Assembly: GCA_964480275.1 (NCBI GenBank) | Contig: CAYZOC010000018.1 | Coordinates: forward strand, 1 to 19,547 | Reading direction: 5' to 3' | DNA: 19,547 nucleotides | Origin: DATESG01 sp964480275 | GTDB taxonomy: Bacteria; Bacillota_I; Bacilli_A; RFN20; CAG-826 | Shown here: positions 6,977 to 14,700 of the stretch, one piece after another | Position numbering within the stretch: position 1 is the first letter of the stretch | How the letters are laid out: each line of letters starts with the position of its first letter | Made by a program: the position numbers and the translations under genes | Notes under the pieces: generated by a model | Database searches by the model: none | Seen by the model: only the letters and a program-made list of their open reading frames with translations | What the model was told of the DNA's origin: nothing

Positions 6977-9436
6977 TTGTATTTGACGTTTACGGTAGAA
7001 GTAGTAGCCAGTAATTGATGTTACACTTAATCCTAGAATTACTAAAAACACTAAGGTCTCGTTATTACTATTATGTGTAGTAGCGGGGCCTTTTATTTCT
7101 AGTAGCGGATTACCGCTTCCATCAACCATAAAATCATCGTTAGCGTAAACTGTATAGCGCTCCACTAAGAGTAAGTAACGGGCGCGAGCATCGATTATTG
7201 TTGCATCAGTTGAAGTTATAAATAAATCTTTAGTCGCGGATGACATATAGTTATATTCGCTTTTTAAATCTGTCCAAGGAATGGTGAGAACAATATTAGA
7301 ATCTTCACAGTATGGACCAGTGATATTACGGAAATATTCGGCATAGGCTAGCGCTTGCTCTTCAACTGTAACTCCTTGACTAACCCAATTAACAGTATGA
7401 CTACCAAGATAAGTAAAAGTGTCAGATGGAAAACTATCCCACTCACTAGGGTCATATGTTGTTTTACCACTAAAGACCTCAGGTTTGCGGACTAAAGTAA
7501 CATTTTCAGCAAAGTTTGTTTCAACACCTATTTGCCCGATAATATCTATAGCAACGCCATCTTTATAAAGTTCGATTACATCGTTACCGTTAAAGGAAGT
7601 AAAACCCGCAGTGGCATCGCCAACGGAACTAATATCAACTACAGAACTACTATTGTAGATAACCCAGACATCGCCAGGTTCTATGTAACTACCTTCAGCT
7701 GGTGTATAGGTGTTGCCAGCTGTAATAGCGCCATTAACATAACTTTTGATAGTGTAACCAGTCAAATAAATCCTTGAGGATGTACCATTATATAATTCGA
7801 CTGCTTTATTATTACTTGAACCCTCAATATATTCCGAGAAAAATAGATCATCAGCAATCGCAATAGTCCCTATTTGAACATCTTGATTTGTGACTTTGAC
7901 CGAAAAAGTATTTGAAAGTGTTCCATAACTAATCTGTCCAGTTTGATCGCCTAGCTTGGCGGTATCAGGGGTAGTTGTTAAAACCAAATCTTCGCTTGGC
8001 GCGACTCGTTCAAATTGTCCATTAATCGTTTCAAAAACAACCTTCGCAGTCAATCCTTCATCAGCATATGTTTCACCAAGTTTGAATGTTGTGACTGAAG
8101 GAGTAATGGTAAGTGTTGTATCCAAACTATCAGCAACATAGATTGAATAGTAAACATATTTTGTTACTTGTTCATTTGTGAATGAAATTGTCACTATTTT
8201 TTCTCCACTAGTGGATAGTACAAAATTGGCTTGACCCTGAAGAGAAATTGTTGGGGATACGATTACTTGTGAGCTATTGTCACTAAAATGAGCAGTGATT
8301 TCTAACCCGGTCGTATCAAGTGTTTCGCCAAGAAAATAGTTGTTGATATTTGCAGGGTTCGTAATTGAAATTGATGTTAGTTCTGCTGTAGGAGTTGGGT
8401 CATAATATGGGCAACTTCCAACCAGACAAACATTTGTCGAGCTAATATTAGCTCCAGGACCGGTGTAAGAAGTATCGAAGGCAATTTTTGCTAATTCGGG
8501 ATAATCGATGAATGGGTTACGATTAAGCTGAAAATTATTGTAGATTAGATTGTTACGATGAATTTCATATTCGTCGACAGGGTCAAGCTCATGCCAAGCT
8601 AATAATGTTTCTAAGTCACCTACAGCATTAGGATTTTCTAAGGGGGAAGGTGAACCATTAACAAGCACTAATTTTGGGTGGTCCGCATCAACATTAAAAT
8701 AGTAGCGAGCTGGCATGTAAAACATAGCGCGAGCAATGTCGCCCTTATATTCGTCAAGTGGTTCAAAAACTTTATCAGTTTCTCCAGCAATATTGCCGTA
8801 ACGGCCAACATAGGTTCCATAGTCATTTACTACAGTAGTAATCTTACTTGTTGGGACACCATAGTTATAATTGCTATGTCCTTGTTGATTACCTCTAACA
8901 TCAGCGGCGACTAAATGATGAAAATCACTGCCAGCACCATAATTTCGATCATCAAAACCACGCGATTGGGCCCATAAGTGTTCTCTATCAAAACTAACAC
9001 GAGTTGCCCCGTCGTTTTTGAAACGATCTGCAGTTAGTTTACTGTCATTATAATCGGCGTAAAATTTTCGTAAAAACGGATTGTCATTTTCATAGTCATA
9101 ATTTGTTAGATTAGCAGATTGAGCATCACTTAATTGCCAATTCCGATCAATAATTTTATATGCTGTTCGATCTGATTCATTATCAAAATTATATTCGCGA
9201 TGGTCATCGATAATGCTATTTAGAGCTTGTAAGAGCTTATCTCCACTAAGCCCATTAGCAGCGCTATAATAGCTCGCAATTTCTGTACCTGATCGATCAG
9301 TAATATTGACATTTGGAGGTAGGACTTGAGCATCAGCATCTACTACTTCTTTTTGAATATTCAAATGACTAAAGATGACCCCAGTAATAAGTGCTAGGGA
9401 TAGGATTATTAAAAATTTATTTTTATTTTTTTTCAT
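6971..9436 (-). CDS. Secreted, membrane-anchored multidomain nuclease (endonuclease I type)
   Basis: An 821-residue surface protein. Residues 1-25 are a Lys-rich, hydrophobic signal segment. About 50-325 is an endonuclease I/Bsn-type domain: REHLWAQSRGF (151-161, the REHxWxxS motif) and DFHHLVAADVRGNQQGHSN (171-189), matching the DxHHL...N..R.N metal and catalytic region. Next come Ig-like domains (about 352-435 and 440-518, each with LGET), a lamin-tail-like domain beginning LFFSEYIEGSSNNKAVELYN (531-550) and running to about 685, then an all-helical domain (692-765) with the YAEYF...C...W..L pattern. Residues 794-813 form a membrane helix followed by RKRQ. No LPxTG was found, so it is anchored by membrane insertion. 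Likely role: degradation of external DNA or RNA for nutrients. The ribosome binding site is poor. Confidence 0.85.
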   Translation of the reverse strand: MKKNKNKFLIILSLALITGVIFSHLNIQKEVVDADAQVLPPNVNITDRSGTEIASYYSAANGLSGDKLLQALNSIIDDHREYNFDNESDRTAYKIIDRNWQLSDAQSANLTNYDYENDNPFLRKFYADYNDSKLTADRFKNDGATRVSFDREHLWAQSRGFDDRNYGAGSDFHHLVAADVRGNQQGHSNYNYGVPTSKITTVVNDYGTYVGRYGNIAGETDKVFEPLDEYKGDIARAMFYMPARYYFNVDADHPKLVLVNGSPSPLENPNAVGDLETLLAWHELDPVDEYEIHRNNLIYNNFQLNRNPFIDYPELAKIAFDTSYTGPGANISSTNVCLVGSCPYYDPTPTAELTSISITNPANINNYFLGETLDTTGLEITAHFSDNSSQVIVSPTISLQGQANFVLSTSGEKIVTISFTNEQVTKYVYYSIYVADSLDTTLTITPSVTTFKLGETYADEGLTAKVVFETINGQFERVAPSEDLVLTTTPDTAKLGDQTGQISYGTLSNTFSVKVTNQDVQIGTIAIADDLFFSEYIEGSSNNKAVELYNGTSSRIYLTGYTIKSYVNGAITAGNTYTPAEGSYIEPGDVWVIYNSSSVVDISSVGDATAGFTSFNGNDVIELYKDGVAIDIIGQIGVETNFAENVTLVRKPEVFSGKTTYDPSEWDSFPSDTFTYLGSHTVNWVSQGVTVEEQALAYAEYFRNITGPYCEDSNIVLTIPWTDLKSEYNYMSSATKDLFITSTDATIIDARARYLLLVERYTVYANDDFMVDGSGNPLLEIKGPATTHNSNNETLVFLVILGLSVTSITGYYFYRKRQIQL

Positions 9437-9478
9437 AATTTTACCGATATTTTTTATATTTTTTATTAGTGTGACTAA

Positions 9479-9507
9479 AATGTAACATTATTAGTAATTA
9501 TTGTCAC
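9479..9507 (-). promoter_or_regulatory. Candidate promoter of the nuclease gene
   Basis: Read on the minus strand, GTGACA (9507-9502) and TACATT (9484-9479) are separated by exactly 17 bases, with five and four consensus matches. The start codon of the nuclease gene lies about 40 bases downstream. GTGAC at 9471-9475 and GTCAC at 9503-9507 form a spaced dyad around it. Confidence 0.45.
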
Positions 9508-9555
9508 TAGTAAAACATATACAAGAAATTGCTAATTTCATAAATTCGGAGTATT

Positions 9556-11019
9556 ATGTTTTTAGTTATGAAAACACAGTTAACAAAGTTAAATAAGTAT
9601 ATATCGTTCCTACCATTCATTCTCGTTACTGCGCTAACGATGTTGATATACGAACAAGTTTATGCCCCAAACGGGATAATTTTTCCTAATACTGAATTTA
9701 TTGGCTTTTTGTTTTTAGTTGTTGCTAATATAACGCTTGCGATTTTGATGAGTTATGTCCAACAATTTGATGACAAACAAAAAAAGATTAGATTGCTTTT
9801 ACTCTATACACTGCTAGTAATCACAGCCCTATCTTTACTTAATGCTGTTATAATTCCATCAAGTGAAGTTGTTGAATTTGTCACAAGTGATGGAGTTGAA
9901 TTTGAACTGCTCTTCAATGTTTCGCGCCGTGATCGCTTTTGGTCAGTTTTATTACTATTTGTTAGTGTATCCTTTATTTATGTGATGGCCTTAGTTCTTC
10001 CACGCAAAACATACTTCCGTCAATTTGCCCTACTTATTAGTTATTCACTGATGTTTTATGGTTTAGGTATTACTATCTATTCATTTGTTACAGAGTTTGA
10101 TGTTTATATTGATCTGATTAAAATTGGTTACGCTAACGCAAATATACCGGTTCCAATCGGTCCATACACAAATCGCAATGTTTTTGCTAGCTACCTACTT
10201 ACTAGCTTGATGTTTGCTATCTTTCTCTATTTCTTTTATAAAACCAGAAAAATTCGTTTTCTATTTATCTTTTTGACAATTCCCTTATTAGTGGCGATAT
10301 ATTTTACTTTCTCAAAGACAAACATGGTTTTATCTGCTCTTGCATTTTTACTTGTATTCTTACGCCACACATTTCTCTTACTCAAACGGCATAAAATTCG
10401 GTTTTTAATTGAAACACTAGTGGCCCTAAGTCTTTTAACTTTTGTGCTTATATTCCGCTTAGTTCCCATCCTTCAAACAACCCAAGTTGGCCGCGCCTTT
10501 GTCAATATTATTCCTGACAATTTATTTGAAGTCGGAGTCAGTACAATGAATTCACGCTTACGCCTATGGGAGATGGCATGGGAAGTTATTATTTCGCGGC
10601 CACGGAGTTTTCTTTTAGGTGATGGAATATATATTAGTCGTAAACTTTATGAGTTACGGATAGTCTATGAACTACCAAACGCTGGACACTGGGGATTTGG
10701 TCACTACCATTCGGGCTATTTTGAAATTTTCCATACATTTGGCTTTATTGGTTTCTTACTATATCTAATTATTCTTTTTGTCTTACTAATCAAAATATTC
10801 ATCTTTATGAAAAAAATGCCCGCACCAGGCTTTTTCCTTTTTATCTCATTTATTGTCTTTGTTAGTCGGGCCACAGTTGAGCCAATTATGCTCCTTGTTT
10901 TTCGCACTGAAAGTATCTTAGCTTCACTAGCGCTTGTTTTCCCGTATTTCTATTTTACAAATCTTAAGCAAGAACGTAGTGCTAGAGCGCAACAACTTAT
11001 CGAAGAAGTAGCATCTTAG
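9556..11019 (+). CDS. O-antigen ligase/polymerase-like membrane protein
   Basis: A 487-residue polytopic membrane protein with about 10-12 hydrophobic helices. The Wzy_C (O-antigen ligase family) signature lies in the C-terminal half: TNRNVFASYLL near 218, FTFSKTNMVLSALAF near 250, and a large outer loop SRLRLWEMAWEVIISRP...LLGDGIY followed by GHYHSGYFEIFHTFGFIGF. In this family the Arg and His of the loop act in transferring or polymerising lipid-linked glycan on the outer face of the membrane. The acceptor is unknown here: the organism probably lacks LPS, so a capsule or surface glycan is likelier. Start: ATG 9556 has GGAG only four bases upstream; ATG 9568 is 16 bases away, so 9556 is preferred but not certain. 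No glycan cluster surrounds it. Confidence 0.8.
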   Translation: MFLVMKTQLTKLNKYISFLPFILVTALTMLIYEQVYAPNGIIFPNTEFIGFLFLVVANITLAILMSYVQQFDDKQKKIRLLLLYTLLVITALSLLNAVIIPSSEVVEFVTSDGVEFELLFNVSRRDRFWSVLLLFVSVSFIYVMALVLPRKTYFRQFALLISYSLMFYGLGITIYSFVTEFDVYIDLIKIGYANANIPVPIGPYTNRNVFASYLLTSLMFAIFLYFFYKTRKIRFLFIFLTIPLLVAIYFTFSKTNMVLSALAFLLVFLRHTFLLLKRHKIRFLIETLVALSLLTFVLIFRLVPILQTTQVGRAFVNIIPDNLFEVGVSTMNSRLRLWEMAWEVIISRPRSFLLGDGIYISRKLYELRIVYELPNAGHWGFGHYHSGYFEIFHTFGFIGFLLYLIILFVLLIKIFIFMKKMPAPGFFLFISFIVFVSRATVEPIMLLVFRTESILASLALVFPYFYFTNLKQERSARAQQLIEEVAS

Positions 11020-11046
11020 TTAGCAGTCAAATATTTATGAATAAAA

Positions 11047-11080
11047 AACGGATAGAATTTAATCTATCCGTTATTTTGTT
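11047..11080. terminator. Bidirectional terminator
   Basis: AACGGATAGA (11047-11056) and TCTATCCGTT (11063-11072) form a 10-bp stem with a 6-base loop, followed by TATTTTGTTTTTT. The A-run before it supplies the minus-strand U-tract. It separates the convergent membrane protein and NagB-like genes. Confidence 0.8.
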
Positions 11081-11082
11081 TT

Positions 11083-11907
11083 TTACTCGGCTCGCACATT
11101 GTATTTACGAGAAATGGTTTCTGTATGCTTGATGTGATCAGTGTTTGATAAGTGCGCGGCAGCATCTTCATCGAGGACGACCGTTGCTTCACCGCTATAA
11201 AGTTGAATTGCACTAGCCGTTACTTGGCTAGTGATACATCCTTCGAGCGCAAGTTTAATAATTTTTGCCTTCTTTTGGCCACTAGCGAGGAGGATGAGGC
11301 GCTTAGCGTCAAGAATTGTTCCAACCCCCATTGTGAGACAGAAGTGAGGCATTTCATCACGACTAAGACCAACTTTACGATAAAAATCTTCGTAATTATC
11401 GTCAAGAGTTTGTCTGGTTAGGGCCACTACGTGGGAGCGACTCCCTAAACTTGAACCTGGTTCATTAAAGCCCCAGTGACCATCACGGCCAATTCCTAGT
11501 AGTTGGAGATCAATTCCTCCAACCTCTTTAATTTTTGCTTCATAGTCTAGACATGTTTGATAAGGATCTTTAGTGTAACCGTCAAAGAAGAAAATGTTTT
11601 CTTTTTTGATGTCAATATGACTAAAGAATTCTTCGTGCATATAACGGGCACAAGATTTATCAAGGCCATAAGGTTTAATAATATCAAAACCTTCACCAAG
11701 ATATTCGTAAAGTGTAAAAGCCTTTACGTTTTTAAAAGAGATATCTCCCGACTTATACATTTTAATAAGTTCGCGGTAGACACCAATGGGGGTAAAGCCA
11801 GTGGCAAGTCCAAGCACACTTTCGGGTTTTGCTTTTACCTGCTCGGCAATAAGAAAGGCCGCAGCCTTCGACATTTCGTCGTAGTCTTTTCTGATAATAA
11901 TCGCCAT
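11083..11907 (-). CDS. nagB: Glucosamine-6-phosphate deaminase-like protein with altered catalytic site
   Basis: A 274-residue NagB/RpiA-fold protein. NagB converts glucosamine-6-phosphate to fructose-6-phosphate and ammonia. Recognisable parts are LGLATGFTPIGVY (32-44), LGIGRDGHWGFNEPGSS (137-153, with Asp142, His144 and Glu149 matching E. coli Asp141, His143 and Glu148) and the LTMGVGTILDAK segment. Two points differ from the family: the usual TFNLDEY is AFTLYEYL, so the proton-accepting Asp (E. coli Asp72) is Tyr67, and the third residue of the phosphate loop is Phe38 rather than Ser or Gly. The segment after it is also longer than usual. The codon is TAC, one base from GAC. It may be a divergent isomerase with another substrate, or weakly active. 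ATG 11907 has AAAGGAAC upstream. Symbol given for family likeness only. Confidence 0.75.
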   Translation of the reverse strand: MAIIIRKDYDEMSKAAAFLIAEQVKAKPESVLGLATGFTPIGVYRELIKMYKSGDISFKNVKAFTLYEYLGEGFDIIKPYGLDKSCARYMHEEFFSHIDIKKENIFFFDGYTKDPYQTCLDYEAKIKEVGGIDLQLLGIGRDGHWGFNEPGSSLGSRSHVVALTRQTLDDNYEDFYRKVGLSRDEMPHFCLTMGVGTILDAKRLILLASGQKKAKIIKLALEGCITSQVTASAIQLYSGEATVVLDEDAAAHLSNTDHIKHTETISRKYNVRAE

Positions 11908-11941
11908 ATTATAGTTCCTTTGTTGAGTTGTATGTGTATAT

Positions 11942-11960
11942 ATTACCCCAAAGGGATAAT
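11942..11960. promoter_or_regulatory. Imperfect palindrome between nagB-like and CBS genes
   Basis: ATTACCCC (11942-11949) and GGGATAAT (11953-11960) pair with one mismatch around AAA. The site is 35 bases upstream of the NagB-like start on the minus strand and overlaps a TAATAT-type -10 there, so it could be a repressor site for that gene. No sugar-regulator family was matched. Confidence 0.3.
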
Positions 11961-11986
11961 TTTATCTAGTCGCTAATTTATTGTAG

Positions 11987-11992
11987 TATAAT
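11987..11992 (+). promoter_or_regulatory. -10 element of the CBS-nitroreductase gene
   Basis: A perfect TATAAT with no good -35 at 16-18 bases. Transcription would begin near 11999, followed almost at once by TTGGAGG (12004-12010) and ATG 12017, giving a leader of about 18 bases. Confidence 0.45.
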
Positions 11993-12016
11993 TATATTGA
12001 TATTTGGAGGCCGAAT

Positions 12017-12949
12017 ATGAACATCTTATTTTTATTGACACCAAAGAAAAATGTCCTATTTTTAAATGTTAATATGCGAATTGAAGACGCATTAGCACTT
12101 TTAAAAGACGTGAGATACTCATCGGTACCACTTTTAGATGAAAGCGGTTACTATGTTGGTACAATTACGGAAGGCGACCTTTTATGGCACTTACAAAATA
12201 GTGAAGACCATAAAAAAGCTTTGAAAGTTAAACTTGGTGAAATTCACCGTTATCGCGATTATAAGGTCGCTGGGATTGACACCCATCTTGACGAGCTATT
12301 TGTTGTCGCAATTTCACAAAACTATATTCCCATCATTGATGATCGGCAATTTTTTATTGGCATTATTACGCGAAGAGAAATTATTAGCTATTACAATACG
12401 CTTCTTAAAGAGTATAAGGGAATAAAATACAATAGTAACAATCCAGCACTAGATGTCTTATACCGGCGGCGGAGCATTCGAAAATTTAGTCAGGAAAAAA
12501 TTGATGAGGCAATAATCGACGATATCATTAAGGCCGGCTTACTGGCTCCAAGTGCCCGACACAAACGACCAATTAATATTCTTTTTAGTGACGATCAAGT
12601 TAAATTTAGTAATCTTTTTGCTAAGAGTGCTAGTTTTAAACTTCTTAATGAAGCACCCTATGCCTTGTTTATCTTTGGCGATATGACACTTGAAGACAAT
12701 GAATTCTTACTTAACAATAATGCAAGTGCGACAACAATGAATCTTCTTAACGCTATTACAAGTTTTAATTTAGGCGGCGTGTGGTTAGGAGCGGCCAAAC
12801 AAGCAAGTAATGCCGAACTCGTTAGCACTCTTTTTAACGTGCCAGCAAAGCAAAAACTTTATGCGATCATTGCCTTTGGTGTTGCTGATGAAGTTAAAGA
12901 AGTTCGTGATGATATTGATTTTTCGCTTGTCCATAAAAATAAGTGGTAG
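12017..12949 (+). CDS. CBS-domain pair fused to a nitroreductase-like domain
   Basis: A 310-residue two-part protein. Residues about 5-125 are a tandem CBS pair, recognisable from SSVPLLDESGYYVGTITEGD (35-54) and NYIPIIDDRQFFIGIITRRE (102-121), and resemble the stand-alone CBS proteins of Firmicutes that begin MNI.FxLTPK. Residues about 145-310 are an FMN-dependent nitroreductase-like domain: RRSIRKFS (151-158, FMN-phosphate contact), AGLLAPSARHKRPINILF (173-190) and FNLGGVWLGAA (250-260). CBS pairs bind adenine nucleotides or c-di-AMP and gate a partner; here they may control a flavin oxidoreductase. The substrate is unknown. GGAGG lies six bases before ATG 12017. The downstream membrane-protein gene begins two bases after the stop. 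Confidence 0.8.
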   Translation: MNILFLLTPKKNVLFLNVNMRIEDALALLKDVRYSSVPLLDESGYYVGTITEGDLLWHLQNSEDHKKALKVKLGEIHRYRDYKVAGIDTHLDELFVVAISQNYIPIIDDRQFFIGIITRREIISYYNTLLKEYKGIKYNSNNPALDVLYRRRSIRKFSQEKIDEAIIDDIIKAGLLAPSARHKRPINILFSDDQVKFSNLFAKSASFKLLNEAPYALFIFGDMTLEDNEFLLNNNASATTMNLLNAITSFNLGGVWLGAAKQASNAELVSTLFNVPAKQKLYAIIAFGVADEVKEVRDDIDFSLVHKNKW

Positions 12950-12951
12950 TG

Positions 12952-13662
12952 ATGAATAAAAAAAATAGAGACAATAAAAAAAGTGTGGTTAAGATTTTAC
13001 AAGTTTTACTTGTTTTCTCAATCTATGCCCTGATTGGTGGTGCGTTTTTTCTTGCTTATCATTTATCAGGTTTTACCCTTAATGATTTAAAAGACTATCT
13101 TAATAATATTGGTGTTTGGGCCTATGTCTTATTTATTGCTGTGCAAGTATTCACTAATGTTGTCTTATTTATTATTCCTGGACAAACTTTACAGTTTATT
13201 GCTCTTGGCCTCTCTATTTTTTCGCCACTTGTAACTTTTCTTGTTGTAATAAGTGGGACAGTAATCGCCTCGGTGATTAATTTTTTAATTGGTCGCCTCC
13301 TAGGCAAGCGCTTTGTTAAAAGAATTATTGGTCAAGATACCTATCATAAATATCAGCATAAACTTAACACTAAGGCCTATGTTTATTATCCATTAATGAT
13401 GTTACTACCATTTTTTCCTGATGATGAGATTACAATTTTAGCCGGACTAACAAAAATGAATATCGTTTACTTTTTGTTTTCAACAATTGTCACGAGGGCC
13501 GTGGGCGTTGCAATCTTTACATTTTTACCCGGTCAAATTGAATTTAGTTATGAAAATAATTTGGAACTTGGCTTAATAATCGCAGGAATTATCTTTATTG
13601 CCGTGATGTTAATCTACTTAATTGCTCAATTTGAGCGACTAATTGCACGATTAATCGATTAA
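12952..13662 (+). CDS. TVP38/TMEM64 (VTT domain) membrane protein
   Basis: A 236-residue polytopic protein. After a Lys-rich N-terminus come about five or six hydrophobic helices. The VTT/DedA-like core shows in FIIPGQTLQFIALGLSIFSP (about 74-93), the ASVINFLIGRLLGKRF segment (about 107-122) and LPFFPDDEITILAGLTKMN (about 151-169). Bacterial relatives are thought to move phospholipids across or within the membrane, but the substrate is unproven. The upstream GTG at 12943 is in frame; ATG 12952 was chosen because it starts the Lys-rich segment, two bases after the preceding stop. The ribosome binding site is weak, so it is probably co-translated with the CBS-nitroreductase gene. Confidence 0.85.
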   Translation: MNKKNRDNKKSVVKILQVLLVFSIYALIGGAFFLAYHLSGFTLNDLKDYLNNIGVWAYVLFIAVQVFTNVVLFIIPGQTLQFIALGLSIFSPLVTFLVVISGTVIASVINFLIGRLLGKRFVKRIIGQDTYHKYQHKLNTKAYVYYPLMMLLPFFPDDEITILAGLTKMNIVYFLFSTIVTRAVGVAIFTFLPGQIEFSYENNLELGLIIAGIIFIAVMLIYLIAQFERLIARLID

Positions 13663-13695
13663 GCAGACGAAAATTAGCCTTATTCGGTAAAAATT

Positions 13696-13704
13696 TGCTA
13701 TAAT
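13696..13704 (+). promoter_or_regulatory. Extended -10 promoter of the flavin reductase gene
   Basis: TGCTATAAT (13696-13704) combines a TG dinucleotide with a perfect -10 hexamer, which lowers the need for a -35; only TTAGCC at 19 bases is present. The leader is about 20 bases and carries AAGGGGTGA (13716-13724). Confidence 0.55.
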
Positions 13705-13728
13705 AGAAGAGAATCAAGGGGTGAAATA

Positions 13729-14283
13729 ATGGCAAAAAATATTTTAGTAGTTACAGGTAGTGCAAGAAAAGAAGGCAATTCAATGAGCCTTGCTTACGCG
13801 TTTATCAAGGGGGCGCGTGTAAGTGAAAATGCTGTCCATCGTTTTGATGCAGCCAACAAGAAGATTCTTCCATGTCGAGGTTGTGAAAACTGCTGGCGTC
13901 GAGGAAAACCATCAATGGTTGATGATGATTTTAATGTTGTCGCACCCTACATCCAAGTGAGTGATATATTAGTGCTAGTCACACCAGTTTACTTTGGTGG
14001 GATGGCCGCTAGTGTTAAGTTATTTGTCGATAAATTATATGCTTATCTAGTTCCGCAACGTAAACGTGATTTAAAATTTCAAAAAGCTTACTTAATTGCG
14101 GTATGTGAAGAGGCTGATGAAGAAATGTTTACAGGCGTTAAATATGAATTTTCGCAAGTGCTAAAATCATTTGGCGTCAGCGATTTTGAAATGCTCCTGG
14201 TTCCTGGTGTTAAAGATATCGGGGATATTAATAAGGGAACCCATCTTAATGATGCCTTTGAAATGGGCAAAAGAATCGTTTAA
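13729..14283 (+). CDS. Flavodoxin-fold NAD(P)H-dependent FMN reductase-like protein
   Basis: A 184-residue flavoprotein of the NADPH-dependent FMN reductase/iron-sulfur flavoprotein branch. The FMN-phosphate loop is GSARKEGNS (10-18), and TPVYFGGMAASVKLFVDKLY (85-104) is the flavin-ring and dimer segment of the family. Residues 49-55 read CRGCENC, the first three cysteines of the iron-sulfur-flavoprotein motif. The fourth cysteine, expected near residue 61, is replaced by Pro-Ser, so a [4Fe-4S] cluster is doubtful. It probably transfers electrons from NAD(P)H to a quinone, nitro compound or protein partner. ATG 13729 has a good AAGGGGTGA. The small membrane-protein gene follows five bases later. 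Confidence 0.85.
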   Translation: MAKNILVVTGSARKEGNSMSLAYAFIKGARVSENAVHRFDAANKKILPCRGCENCWRRGKPSMVDDDFNVVAPYIQVSDILVLVTPVYFGGMAASVKLFVDKLYAYLVPQRKRDLKFQKAYLIAVCEEADEEMFTGVKYEFSQVLKSFGVSDFEMLLVPGVKDIGDINKGTHLNDAFEMGKRIV

Positions 14284-14288
14284 ATCTT

Positions 14289-14624
14289 ATGAAACTAAGT
14301 GCCTTAAAATTTAGAGCTACGCCCAGCGAAGTTTTTAAATTTCTCATCGTGCAAATTCTTTTACTAATTGTTACACTTTATATTTATTTGCCCTGGTTTA
14401 TTAATAACGTCTATGAGTTTTATGTTAATAATCTAGTGTCCACTAACAATGAACCACAGCTAACAATCACTTATAAAAAGGACACCCTTGGTGTCTTCCT
14501 ATTGTTTTTGGTCAATTATCTTTTAATTATCGTTACGCTTGGAATTTATACATTTTGGGCTGTCCCAAAAATAGCTAACTTTTTTGCCGAGCGGACAAGT
14601 ATTGAAATCAAAGAGTGGGAATAA
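14289..14624 (+). CDS. Small DUF898-like membrane protein
   Basis: A 111-residue protein with two hydrophobic segments: about 17-40 (FKFLIVQILLLIVTLYIYLP) and about 68-92 (LGVFLLFLVNYLLIIVTLGI). The second ends VTLGIYTFWAVPKI, the signature phrase of the DUF898/YjgN family, and the first ends in a related TLYIYLPWF, suggesting a short, duplicated core. The middle (42-67) is polar. Function of the family is unknown. It starts five bases after the flavin-reductase stop with no clear ribosome binding site, so it is likely translationally coupled. Confidence 0.7.
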   Translation: MKLSALKFRATPSEVFKFLIVQILLLIVTLYIYLPWFINNVYEFYVNNLVSTNNEPQLTITYKKDTLGVFLLFLVNYLLIIVTLGIYTFWAVPKIANFFAERTSIEIKEWE

Positions 14625-14647
14625 GCTACAACAAACACTTAATAAAT

Positions 14648-14670
14648 CGTCGCTAACGCGGCGTTTTTTT
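14648..14670 (+). terminator. Rho-independent terminator
   Basis: CGTCGC (14648-14653) pairs with GCGGCG (14658-14663), with one G-U pair, around TAAC, followed by seven Ts. It closes the flavin-reductase/DUF898 transcript. TATAAT at 14673-14678 directly after it may be the -10 of the next operon. Confidence 0.75.
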
Positions 14671-14700
14671 ATTATAATAAAACCAAGTTAGGAGGAGAAG

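Noticed and set aside
6971..7060. LPxTG-type sorting signal at the C-terminus of the nuclease
   Set aside because: A membrane helix and basic tail are present, but no LPxTG-like motif precedes them, so sortase anchoring is not supported.
7532..8914. Plus-strand open frames opposite the nuclease gene
   Set aside because: Short, no ribosome binding sites, and fully covered by the domain-rich minus-strand protein.
11557..11976. 139-codon open frame antisense to the NagB-like gene
   Set aside because: It is a mirror of a well-supported coding gene, has no ribosome binding site and no recognisable motif.
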